The notes under the pieces were generated by a model. It was given only the letters and a program-made list of their open reading frames with translations. It was not told where the DNA came from and searched no databases. 64,000 bases of DNA, from assembly GCA_963663905.2 (NCBI GenBank), contig OY760657.1:1860001-1924000 (forward strand). Direction: 5' to 3'. This stretch comes from Saccharicrinis sp963663905. Lineage in GTDB: Bacteria > Bacteroidota > Bacteroidia > Bacteroidales > Marinilabiliaceae. The position numbers were made by a program, and so were the translations under genes. Positions within the stretch are counted from its first letter, which is position 1; the number at the start of each line of letters is the position of its first letter. Below, piece by piece: positions 27,856-36,474 of the stretch.

Positions 27856-28896
27856 TTATTTTATTGCTTCAACTCCTTTTGTTGTCATTAAAATAGGTTT
27901 GTACATGCCTTTTTTATCAAATTCTAATTTATCGATACAAATACTTCTGCTAAAGCTTCCTCCATCAGTTTGTATACCTCCGTTGTGATAAATAAAGTAC
28001 CAGTTACCTTTATATTCAATAATCGATTGATGATTGGTGTTACTATTACCGGCAATTTCGTTAATGATACCTTTATATTCATATGGGCCGTCAACTTTAT
28101 CACTTACTGCATATGCTATTCTTTCTGGAAAACCCACAGCAAATGATAAATAATATCTGCCATCTTTATTATGCAACCAGGGTGCCTCAGTAAATGGAAA
28201 TTCCATTTCACCATTAATTTTTATTTCCTTAACACCATATTCTTCATCATACGATATCATATCCTCATTAAGTTTTGCAACCCAGCATGCTCCGTTACCC
28301 CATAACAACCATGCCTGATCATTATCATCAATGTATACAGTAGGATCTATAGTTCTCCAACTGTGTTGCTTTCCTTTACTATCTTCGTTAGTTACTAAAG
28401 CATGACCAAGAGCATCTTTATACGGACCTTCTGGTCTGTTTGCTACAGCAACACCTATACCTGTTGTTTGAGAGCTGTTATACCAATAAAACTTACCATT
28501 TCTTTCAATTACCTGACTTGCCCATGCCGCATTGGTTTCTCCCCATGCAAAATCTGTGGCTCTAAGAGGCATTTTATATTCCCAGAAGTTTTTCATATCA
28601 GTAGTTGCAAAGCAACACCATTTTTCAATATTATACCACTTCTGACCACCAGCTGCATCTTCTCCCGAGAAAATAAATAAAGTATCGTTATATACTAAAG
28701 CTGCTGGATCACAAGTGTATTTATGAGTAACAATAGGATTACCCTTTGCTTCCCAGCGATAAGCAATCTTATCTGATGAACTTGAACCAGTTTCCTTTTC
28801 TGTAGAATTCTTTTTTTTGGGTGAGATTGCATTAGCCATTAAAGTACTAATCAATAATAGCGAAAGTGTAATAGCTCTTTTCGGATTTGTATTCAT
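27856..28896 (-). CDS. Glycoside hydrolase family 43, exported
   Basis: A 346-residue enzyme with a signal peptide (to about MANA, residue 23). It has the five-bladed propeller of GH43 and the three catalytic acids: Asp in TCDPAALVYNDTLFIFSG (general base, about residue 62), Asp in TIDPTVYIDDNDQAWLLWG (pKa modulator) and Glu in FPFTEAPWLHNKDGRYYLSF (general acid). Family members act on arabinan, arabinoxylan or xylooligosaccharides; NTNHQSIIEYKGNWYFIYHNG is typical of the arabinofuranosidase/xylosidase subgroups. It is close to, but read away from, the ECF sigma/SusC/SusD locus at 30798-39794 and probably supplies its hydrolase. The precise substrate cannot be told. Confidence 0.92.
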   Translation of the reverse strand: MNTNPKRAITLSLLLISTLMANAISPKKKNSTEKETGSSSSDKIAYRWEAKGNPIVTHKYTCDPAALVYNDTLFIFSGEDAAGGQKWYNIEKWCCFATTDMKNFWEYKMPLRATDFAWGETNAAWASQVIERNGKFYWYNSSQTTGIGVAVANRPEGPYKDALGHALVTNEDSKGKQHSWRTIDPTVYIDDNDQAWLLWGNGACWVAKLNEDMISYDEEYGVKEIKINGEMEFPFTEAPWLHNKDGRYYLSFAVGFPERIAYAVSDKVDGPYEYKGIINEIAGNSNTNHQSIIEYKGNWYFIYHNGGIQTDGGSFSRSICIDKLEFDKKGMYKPILMTTKGVEAIK

Positions 28897-29134
28897 ATTT
28901 GTTACTTATTTTAGTTTCATTTTAAAAATCAATCATTATTGATATTACTGAATAAATAATTATTTAATCAGAAAATACAAATAATAAGCCTCAAATATAA
29001 ATGAAAAGCTAAGTTTGTAAGGTCAAAAAATAATTCAAATAGTAGTACTAAATCACCAATTACATATATTAATAGAATCTGTAATGATAGTATAAATACT
29101 GTTTTGATATAGTATGTGGTTAAGCTGAAGTAAG

Positions 29135-29587
29135 TTATTTCTTCATTCTTATTGCAAGTATTTCACCTGTTACACAAACTTGCCCGTTGGCACTCAAAGC
29201 CATATCTACAATAACTTTTCTGCCTGAAATGCTTCTTAACTTACCTTTTATTTCAAGTTCAACACCAAGGGGCGTCATTTGTCGGTAATCAATTTTTAAA
29301 GAAGCAGTCATACAACGGACGTCCAAGGGCGCCTCTAAAGGAATATTCTCTTCCTTACAAATAAACGCAGCAGCAGATCCGGTTCCATGGCAGTCAAGTA
29401 ACGATGCTATTAAGCCTCCGTATACAGCCCCAGGAATGGCTGTATATTTTGAGTCCGGTGTAAAATGAGATACTGTTTCGTTATCTTTTAAATAAGTCTT
29501 TAATTGATGTCCTTGAGGATTGTTTTTCCCGCACCCATAGCAATGAGCTACATCATCAGGATATAATTCTTGAATTGCTTGCGACAT
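29135..29587 (-). CDS. PaaI-type hot-dog thioesterase
   Basis: A 150-residue protein of hot-dog fold. Markers are HCYGCGKNNPQG near the N-terminus, the turn PGAVYGGLIASLLDCHGTGSAAAF (the glycine-rich active-site helix with Asp), and DYRQMTPLGVELEIKGKLRS. Such enzymes hydrolyse acyl-CoA thioesters. It is 39 bases upstream of nothing on its own strand but 40 bases downstream of the DUF4395 gene, so the two are probably one operon. The substrate is unknown. Confidence 0.88.
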   Translation of the reverse strand: MSQAIQELYPDDVAHCYGCGKNNPQGHQLKTYLKDNETVSHFTPDSKYTAIPGAVYGGLIASLLDCHGTGSAAAFICKEENIPLEAPLDVRCMTASLKIDYRQMTPLGVELEIKGKLRSISGRKVIVDMALSANGQVCVTGEILAIRMKK

Positions 29588-29626
29588 ATATCGTATTTTC
29601 TGCTAATTAGAATTTATTGAAGAAAT

Positions 29627-30166
29627 TTAGATTTTACATGAATCACCCATGCAATTAGGCATTACCTCTGGAGTTTTAATTAGCTTAATACGCACAGCCA
29701 AAAAATAAAGTTTACAACCAACACAAATAGCAAAAGCAGTTTCTAAAAACATTAAAAGTAGACAGATCAAACAAAGAATACATACAGGTTGAAAGTATGA
29801 GATATCTCCGGTTTTGTATAGTATTAATGAAATTGTGAAAATAGTAAGTGACAGGATGCTACCTAAGGCCCAGGCAAAACGTTTTTGAACAGCTCCGATG
29901 TAAATAGGAGTTTGCTTTCGTGTAAATAATTTGGATAATAAAGTAACAGGCGAAAAATTAGGGTTAACCAATATTGATATTAAAAAGTGGAATAGCAGTA
30001 TTCCTGAAATGTAGGGTAATACAGCGAAATTTTTAAGTATAAAAGCCTGAATAAAAGCAATGATCCCTAAAAAAAATAATATACCTGAAATACCTCGAAC
30101 CTCGCGTTCATTTAGAACTTTGTAATCAAACCCTTCTACTGTTTTACCGAATGAAAAAAATGCCAT
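29627..30166 (-). CDS. DUF4395 family membrane protein
   Basis: A 179-residue protein with about four membrane segments. The features of DUF4395 are visible: VLNEREVRGISGILFFLGIIAFIQAF at the start, FSPVTLLSKLF in the middle, and the Cys-rich membrane stretch VCILCLICLLLMFLETAFAICVGCKLYF near the C-terminus. The CGCK-like Cys pairs suggest metal or redox chemistry, but no function is established. In other bacteria these proteins occur near thioredoxin or rhodanese genes; here the partner is a thioesterase 40 bases downstream. Confidence 0.85.
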   Translation of the reverse strand: MAFFSFGKTVEGFDYKVLNEREVRGISGILFFLGIIAFIQAFILKNFAVLPYISGILLFHFLISILVNPNFSPVTLLSKLFTRKQTPIYIGAVQKRFAWALGSILSLTIFTISLILYKTGDISYFQPVCILCLICLLLMFLETAFAICVGCKLYFLAVRIKLIKTPEVMPNCMGDSCKI

Positions 30167-30498
30167 AATTTTTATTTTTAATTATCAAATGCCTTTATAT
30201 TTTAATAGATAATCTTTTTAAATTTCTATTTCTTATTGAATACATTGCTTAATAAAACACAGTTGAAGACAATAAGTTTTGCAAATAAATCATATAAATA
30301 TTTAACTACAACATTTTAAAGAAAATTATATCATTTCATATTGGTAGTTTAAGAGTGAGATTATTAAAGTAGGTACTTATAGCTGGTAAGAGTTTATAAA
30401 GTTGAATACGTATGTGTTTAGGATTCTATACCTTTTGTACCCCTATAGTTTAATGCTTTCCATTAACTGAAAAAATAGTTAAAAATCAATATGCTATA

Positions 30499-30555
30499 CA
30501 TTATTATCTATCCTCCTGAGGTATTCTTTAATAATTTAAAGAAGGATGAATAATG
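30499..30555. repeat. Interrupted palindrome upstream of the ECF sigma gene
   Basis: CATTATT, ATCCT and TTCTTTAA on the left pair with TTAAAGAA, GGAT and AATAATG on the right around a TAAT centre, with an unpaired CCTGAGGTA on one side. It lies in a 631-base AT-rich gap (30167-30797) that shows no gene. Its role is unknown. Confidence 0.45.
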
Positions 30556-30685
30556 GATTATCTAAACGAATTTTTATTTGTCTAAAAACAAAATTATTGA
30601 AATCATACTTGAGTTGAAATATTATATACTAAACTACGTATAAACTCAATTATGCAGATATTATCCAAATTTACATCTATTTACA

Positions 30686-30718
30686 TTTGTTAACTAATTT
30701 AATCTTTTATTATATTTG
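30686..30718 (+). promoter_or_regulatory. Promoter of the ECF sigma gene
   Basis: TTTG at 30686-30689 and TATATTTG at 30711-30718 match the Bacteroidota -33/-7 pattern with 21 bases between them, within the usual 17-23. The start codon is 79 bases further on. This is the housekeeping-type promoter, so basal sigma synthesis would not depend on the sigma itself. Confidence 0.7.
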
Positions 30719-30797
30719 CTTTTAAATGATAAAAAATCAACTATTTATAAAGGCGATTAGTTAATTCATATTTTGTAAATCATTTTAATTCTGGCTA

Positions 30798-31373
30798 GTG
30801 ATAAATAATAAGTATCAAATATTATGGGAAAAATATTTCGAAGGTGATGAAAAGCATCTTTCAGTATTGTATTATGAAATATTTGATACATTATTAAACT
30901 TCGGATTAAAGTATAATTCAAACAGACAGTTAGTAGAAGATTGTTTACAGAATATTTTTGTTGATATTTTAAATAACAAACGTAAATACAAAGCCATCAA
31001 GAATATTAGTTTCTTTTTAATGAAGGCTTTGCGCAATCAAATATCCAACGAGCAGCGAAAGGTTAAAAAACTTATTTCTGTTCCGGAGTATAACGAGTTA
31101 GAGTTTAATATATCATATGCAATAGAGAGTTCTATTATTGAAATTGAATCAGAAGAGATCAAGAATAAATTTATACAGATAGTAAAAAATGAATTATCTG
31201 ATCGTCAAAAAGAAGCTATTTATCTCAAATTTAATTGTGGTCTGGATTATTCCCAAATTGCAGAATTAATGAATATAAGTGTAGATTCTTCACGTACACT
31301 GATCTATCGTAGTATAAAATTATTAAAAGAAACTTTTGCCACTAAAAATTATTTTCATTTAATTTTTAATTAG
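30798..31373 (+). CDS. ECF-type RNA polymerase sigma factor
   Basis: A 191-residue sigma-70 family member starting at GTG (no nearby in-frame ATG fits). Region 2 is at about 25-85 (VEDCLQNIFVDILNNK, the -10 recognition helix, and NISFFLMKALRNQISNEQRK), and region 4 at about 130-185 (LSDRQKEAIYLKFNCGLDYSQIAELMNISVDSSRTLIYRSIKLLKE) with the helix-turn-helix for the -35 box. No region 1 or 3 is present, as in ECF factors. A FecR anti-sigma follows by 127 bases, then an STN-bearing SusC; this is the well-known regulatory layout of glycan and iron uptake loci. The target promoter is probably the susC/susD transcript. Confidence 0.95.
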   Translation: MINNKYQILWEKYFEGDEKHLSVLYYEIFDTLLNFGLKYNSNRQLVEDCLQNIFVDILNNKRKYKAIKNISFFLMKALRNQISNEQRKVKKLISVPEYNELEFNISYAIESSIIEIESEEIKNKFIQIVKNELSDRQKEAIYLKFNCGLDYSQIAELMNISVDSSRTLIYRSIKLLKETFATKNYFHLIFN

Positions 31374-31500
31374 AATGTTCTGTTTATTAGTTTTTTAGAG
31401 GCTTGAGTAATAGTGCTTATAGCGGTTTTAAAAAATAATCACATTTTTTTGTCTATAAAACTCATGTTAGTGATACTATACTTATGTAAGAGTTCAAAAC

Positions 31501-32682
31501 ATGGATAATAAATACACAAAATATAAAATTGAAGATTTTTTAAATGATTCAGAGTTCTGCTATTGGGCTAAAACAAAAGATCCAAAGCTTGAATCATATT
31601 TTAATAACCTTTTAAAAGAAAATCCCGAGCTTAAAGAAACATTTCATAAAGCATATATATTAATAGAACTTCTTGATGTTAAAAAAGAGGAAACATCAGT
31701 CAGTCATAAGCTTGAAAGCTGGAATAATATTAAGGCAACTCATCAAAAAAGAAAAAAGAAAATTGTATTAAAACAAGCTTCGCTATACGCGGCAAGTATT
31801 GCTATGTTGTTTGCGATTGGTGTTTCCTCTTTCGATTATTTAAAAAGAAATAATCATTCCGACTTGTTTACTTATAACATAACAGATTTTAAAGAAACAA
31901 ATCTAGTGTTAGATGATGGTACTACATTAAAAATTGCTTCGGAACAGACGACTGTAAAATATAATGAAACTGGGAAAAAAATAAATATAAACAATAAAGT
32001 TATAAGCAATAAGACAAACGTAGGAAAGATAAAAAAGAACCAAATAATAGTACCATTTGGTAAGCAAACAAAAATTATTCTTTCTGATAATACAGAAGTA
32101 TGGCTTAATGCGGGATCCAGATTGATATACCCATCAAAATTTGATCAAAATTCAAGAAATGTGGTATTGCAGGGTGAAGGCTTTTTTAAAGTAACCAAAG
32201 ATAAATCCAGACCATTTATTGTAGAAACAGCCAACTCAAGTATTAAGGTTTTGGGAACCTCATTTAATGTAAAAGCTTATCCGGATGAAGAACAAGAGGA
32301 AACAGTTCTTGTGGAAGGATCTATTAAGTTGAATCCAGGCAAACAATTATTTGGAAAGAACATAATGGTTAAGCCCAATCAAAAAGTTTTAATTAGTAAT
32401 AACAATAAAGATTTTAAGGTTGAACAAGTAGATGTTAAGCCTTATTATTCGTGGATAGATGGATTAATTATTATTCGAAATGAACCACTGCCTGAAGTAT
32501 TAAAGCAAATTTCGAGATACTACAATCTTAATATCACATGGGATAAAACTACTGAGAACAAAATTATATCGGGCAAACTCGATTTAAAAGATGATTACAA
32601 CAGAGTGTTAAAGGCTTTGGAATTAATATCTAATTGCAAGGCAAACTATGAAAATGAAACTGTAAATTTTAAACAAAATTAA
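31501..32682 (+). CDS. FecR family anti-sigma factor
   Basis: A 393-residue protein: a cytoplasmic N-terminus (about 1-85) that would hold the sigma, one membrane segment (about 92-113, ASLYAASIAMLFAIGVSSF), and a periplasmic FecR part (about 180-290: IIVPFGKQTKIILSDNTEVWLNAGSRLIYP, GEGFFKVTKDKSRPFIVETANSSIKVLGTSFNVKAY). The C-terminal region (about 320-390) is the DUF4974-type module that contacts the STN domain of the transporter (LPEVLKQISRYYNLNITW). It inhibits or activates the sigma encoded upstream according to the signal from SusC. Confidence 0.95.
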   Translation: MDNKYTKYKIEDFLNDSEFCYWAKTKDPKLESYFNNLLKENPELKETFHKAYILIELLDVKKEETSVSHKLESWNNIKATHQKRKKKIVLKQASLYAASIAMLFAIGVSSFDYLKRNNHSDLFTYNITDFKETNLVLDDGTTLKIASEQTTVKYNETGKKININNKVISNKTNVGKIKKNQIIVPFGKQTKIILSDNTEVWLNAGSRLIYPSKFDQNSRNVVLQGEGFFKVTKDKSRPFIVETANSSIKVLGTSFNVKAYPDEEQEETVLVEGSIKLNPGKQLFGKNIMVKPNQKVLISNNNKDFKVEQVDVKPYYSWIDGLIIIRNEPLPEVLKQISRYYNLNITWDKTTENKIISGKLDLKDDYNRVLKALELISNCKANYENETVNFKQN

Positions 32683-32793
32683 TATGATAGAAACCTAAGA
32701 AATCAACTAAAGAAATTTTTACATTAAGCGAAAAAAAAGAAACTGGTTATAAGCGCCAACCCATACCAGCTTCTCTTAATTCGTTTAATATCA

Positions 32794-32815
32794 ACCTCAT
32801 TTTTGAGGTATTTTT
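32794..32815 (+). terminator. Attenuator-like hairpin between fecR and susC
   Basis: ACCTCA pairs with TGAGGT around a TTTT loop and is followed by ATTTTT. It lies 23 bases before the susC start codon, so it may partly stop read-through from fecR or form part of the susC leader. Confidence 0.6.
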
Positions 32816-32837
32816 AAACTTTAAAGCATTCAAATTT

Positions 32838-35800
32838 ATGAAAAAAAAATGGAACTTCTACATTCCGGAGGTTAGACGGAATGTGCAAAAACTTCTGTTA
32901 ATTATGAAATTAACGTTTTTATTAACCTTCCTTCTGGTAGTATCAGCATCAGCTAATACATATTCTCAAATGTTAAAGCTAAGTTTGAACTTTGATAATG
33001 TTAAAATAGAACAGGTTTTACATGAGATAGAAGAAAGCTCTCAATTCGTTTTTCTATACGAACAAAATACAATAGATAAAACACTAAATAGAACTATCAA
33101 TGTAAAAGATGAGTCTATTGAATTTATATTAACAGAATTATTTTCAGGTACTAACGTAAAATATAAAATTGATGACAGACAAATTTTATTATACAATGAA
33201 AGTCAGCCTGAATTAAAAACTGTTATATCGGAATCTACTACTCAGACTACTCAAAAACTCACTGTTACTGGTAAAATATCCGATTCAAAGGGAGAGGTAG
33301 TTCCTGGTGCATCCGTTCTTATTCAAGGAACTAATATTGGAACTGTCTCTAATATGGATGGTATATATACTTTAACAAATGTTCCACCTGATGCAGTATT
33401 AGTAATATCCTTTATTGGAATGCAACAGACAGAAGTCCGTGTTGATGGTAAAACAAATATAGACATATCATTAAGACCTGATGTAATCGGATTAGATGAA
33501 GTTGTGGCTGTTGGATATGGAACAGTAAAACGTGCTGATATAACCGGAGCTGTAGCCTCTGTTAAAGGAGAAAACCTAGCTTCAAATCCAGTGCCTAATG
33601 TTGCTCAGGCCATGCAAGGGCGTTTATTAGGTGTGAATGTTTCCTCTCAGGATGGTCGACCTGGAGCTTCAATGTCTATTAGAGTTCGCGGAGGTGGCTC
33701 AATTACACAATCAAATGATCCTCTTTATATCGTTGATGGTTTTCCGGTAGGAACAATTAGTGATATTCCTGCATCAGAAATTGAATCCATTGATGTGTTG
33801 AAGGATGCTGCTTCAACAGCTATATATGGAGCCAGAGGTGCTAATGGGGTAATTATGGTTACAACCAAAAGTGGTAAAGCAGGGAAAGTAAAAGTGTCAT
33901 ATGATGCTTACATGAAAGTTGGTACTGTTGCTAAAACTCTTGAAACTTTATCTGCTCAGGACTATATTTTAAATAGTTGGAGTTATGCGGCATCACGAGG
34001 AAGTGCAAATCAGGATGCAGTAGAAAAGTATTTTGGATTAGGAAGTAATTATGGTAATCATTATTCTGATTATGCTAAAGCTTCAACGCATGATTATACA
34101 GATGATTTACTTAGAACATCAACTTCTCAAAGTCATTATGTGACCATTTCAGGAGGAAGTGAAACAACAAAAGTAAATAGTACAATTGGTTATGTTAGTG
34201 AGGAAGGAATTAAAATTAATTCAGATTTTAACAGAATCAATGCTTCTTTGAAGGTTCAACAAGATTTAGCTGATAATTTAAAACTTGATTTTGATGTGAG
34301 ATATACCGAATCTGAAACATCAAGTGGTAGAGAATCAGGTGCTGCTACAGCTTATACATATCGTCCAATAGATAATCCTCTGGGAGGAGTTGATTATACA
34401 GAAGTTGCATCAGGATTTAGTTTTGGTATTGCAAATATTGATGATCAACATGATCCTGTAAAATTGACTAATGATATTACAAGTAAGTCAATCTCAAATT
34501 CTCTGAGAGGTTCTGTGGCATTATCGTGGGAAATTATTAGTGGATTAACAGCTCGAAGCGAATTAGGTATTACTAAAGGTAATACTAAGAATACTTATTA
34601 CGAAGATGGATATACAAATGGTGAAAAAAGAGCTACTCTTAGTAGAGGCGAAAGTAATGGATTGCGTTCTGTTTCTACCTTAAATTATAAATTTGATGTT
34701 AATGAAAGGAATAAGTTTACTGTATTATTAGGAAATGAGGTTTTAAAAAGTAAATCAGAAGCAACTAACATGGAGGGGCGTGATTATCCTGATGATTTTG
34801 ATTATGATAAAACAATGGGGCTTATTCATACTGCTAGTAACTCATTTTCTTCAACTAATAATATAGCAGTTCCTTCAGAAACAGTTTCGTTTTTTGGACG
34901 TTTAAATTATTCTTTGAATGACCGGTATCTTTTAACAGCAACATACAGGGCCGATGGATCGTCAAAATTTGCGCCAAATAACAGATGGGGATATTTTCCA
35001 GCGGCAGCTCTTGCGTGGAGAGTTTTTGATGAACCGTTTATGGAAAGTACAAGAAACTGGCTTTCAAATTTAAAAATTCGTTTATCTATGGGTACTGCCG
35101 GAGCTGATAATATTAGCTCGAATTTGTGGAGAGAAACCTGGTCAAGTTTAAGTGCAACAAATAATCATACTCCAATAAATGGAGAATTGATCCCGTTTTA
35201 TAAACCTGATGGGTTGCTTGCTAATCCTAATTTAAAATGGGAAACAACAATTTCTCGTAATCTGGGGATTGATTATGGTATAATGAATAATGTTATTAAT
35301 GGTAGTATTGAAGTGTATTGGAATACAACAAAAGATTTGTTAATGGCAGTTCCTGTTGATAATACTTCCGGATATTCTTATCAATATCAAAACTTTGGTC
35401 AAACCTCAAATAAAGGTATTGAGGTAGCTCTTAATGCAGATGTTATTAGAACTGCAGATTTCCGCTTGAACTTAGGTGTGATTTACAACTACAATAGAAA
35501 TAACCTTGATGAATTACAAAATGCTGAACAATATTTGTATTCTTCATATTGGGCATCTTCAGCATTAGTTCCAACAAACGACTATATGTTCGAAGAAGGG
35601 AAACCAATTGGTTTGGCAAGAGGATTTAATAGTGATGGCTATTATTCAGTAGACGATTTTAATTATGTTGATGGACAGTATATTTTAAAAGACGGAGTTG
35701 CAGATATAAGTGCAGCACTTACAGGAGCATATAAAAATCCATTTAATTTGCCAGAAGGACAAAATGCATTTCCAGGATCAGCAAAATATATTGATACTGA

Positions 35801-36443
35801 CAAAAGTGGAACTGTAGATATGGATGATGCAACCTTTTTAGATGAGATGATTCCTAGTCATACAGGAAGTTTTCAGTTCAATGCAAATTATAAGAATTTT
35901 GACTTATCAACAAATTTTACATGGGTACTTGGAGGTAAGGTGTATAATGTGGCTGCACTTAGAAACACAATGGGAGATGAGTTTGTGGGAATAGGAAAAC
36001 AAAGAGCTTCTTGGGTTGCTGATGCATATAAGGTTTATAATGTGGATGCAGCTGGTGATTTATATGCAGTAACTGATCCTGATGAACTTAGATCGTTAAA
36101 TGCCAATGCAAAATCTCATTTGCCTTACCATCAAAATGCAATTTCATGTTCTGATTGGTTAGAAGATGGTTCTTATTTAAGATTACAGACTTTAAGTATT
36201 GGTTATAATTTACCTAAATCAATATTAAACAAATTAAAAATTGATAAAGCTCGTTTCTATGTAACAGCGAGTAATCTGTTTACAATTACAGGTTATTCAG
36301 GATTGGATCCTGAGGTAAGTGTTACTCCAACAGGGCGTAGTGGTTATTTTAGTGATGTAAGGATTTTTCCAACACCAAATATGGATAATGGAGCATATCC
36401 ACGTGCCCGAACATTTACTATTGGGACTAATATTACTTTTTAA
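32838..36443 (+). CDS. SusC/RagA-type TonB-dependent outer-membrane transporter with STN domain
   Basis: A 1201-residue protein. The long N-terminus MKKKWNFYIPEVRR plus the hydrophobic LTFLLTFLLVVSASANTYSQ is typical of this family, so the first ATG is kept. Residues about 45-120 are an STN (secretin/TonB N-terminal) domain (LNFDNVKIEQVLHEIEESSQFVFLYE), which signals to FecR. Residues about 145-225 are the carboxypeptidase-regulatory-like domain (GKISDSKGEVVPGASVLIQGT), followed by the plug (VGYGTVKRADITGAV, SIRVRGGGSI, DPLYIVDGFP, YGARGANGVIMVTTKSG) and a 22-strand barrel ending in FTIGTNITF. It imports oligosaccharides with the SusD protein encoded 31 bases downstream, using TonB energy. 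Confidence 0.97.
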   Translation: MKKKWNFYIPEVRRNVQKLLLIMKLTFLLTFLLVVSASANTYSQMLKLSLNFDNVKIEQVLHEIEESSQFVFLYEQNTIDKTLNRTINVKDESIEFILTELFSGTNVKYKIDDRQILLYNESQPELKTVISESTTQTTQKLTVTGKISDSKGEVVPGASVLIQGTNIGTVSNMDGIYTLTNVPPDAVLVISFIGMQQTEVRVDGKTNIDISLRPDVIGLDEVVAVGYGTVKRADITGAVASVKGENLASNPVPNVAQAMQGRLLGVNVSSQDGRPGASMSIRVRGGGSITQSNDPLYIVDGFPVGTISDIPASEIESIDVLKDAASTAIYGARGANGVIMVTTKSGKAGKVKVSYDAYMKVGTVAKTLETLSAQDYILNSWSYAASRGSANQDAVEKYFGLGSNYGNHYSDYAKASTHDYTDDLLRTSTSQSHYVTISGGSETTKVNSTIGYVSEEGIKINSDFNRINASLKVQQDLADNLKLDFDVRYTESETSSGRESGAATAYTYRPIDNPLGGVDYTEVASGFSFGIANIDDQHDPVKLTNDITSKSISNSLRGSVALSWEIISGLTARSELGITKGNTKNTYYEDGYTNGEKRATLSRGESNGLRSVSTLNYKFDVNERNKFTVLLGNEVLKSKSEATNMEGRDYPDDFDYDKTMGLIHTASNSFSSTNNIAVPSETVSFFGRLNYSLNDRYLLTATYRADGSSKFAPNNRWGYFPAAALAWRVFDEPFMESTRNWLSNLKIRLSMGTAGADNISSNLWRETWSSLSATNNHTPINGELIPFYKPDGLLANPNLKWETTISRNLGIDYGIMNNVINGSIEVYWNTTKDLLMAVPVDNTSGYSYQYQNFGQTSNKGIEVALNADVIRTADFRLNLGVIYNYNRNNLDELQNAEQYLYSSYWASSALVPTNDYMFEEGKPIGLARGFNSDGYYSVDDFNYVDGQYILKDGVADISAALTGAYKNPFNLPEGQNAFPGSAKYIDTDKSGTVDMDDATFLDEMIPSHTGSFQFNANYKNFDLSTNFTWVLGGKVYNVAALRNTMGDEFVGIGKQRASWVADAYKVYNVDAAGDLYAVTDPDELRSLNANAKSHLPYHQNAISCSDWLEDGSYLRLQTLSIGYNLPKSILNKLKIDKARFYVTASNLFTITGYSGLDPEVSVTPTGRSGYFSDVRIFPTPNMDNGAYPRARTFTIGTNITF

Positions 36444-36474
36444 TCCGATTTAATATATCAAGAAATTAAAAAAT

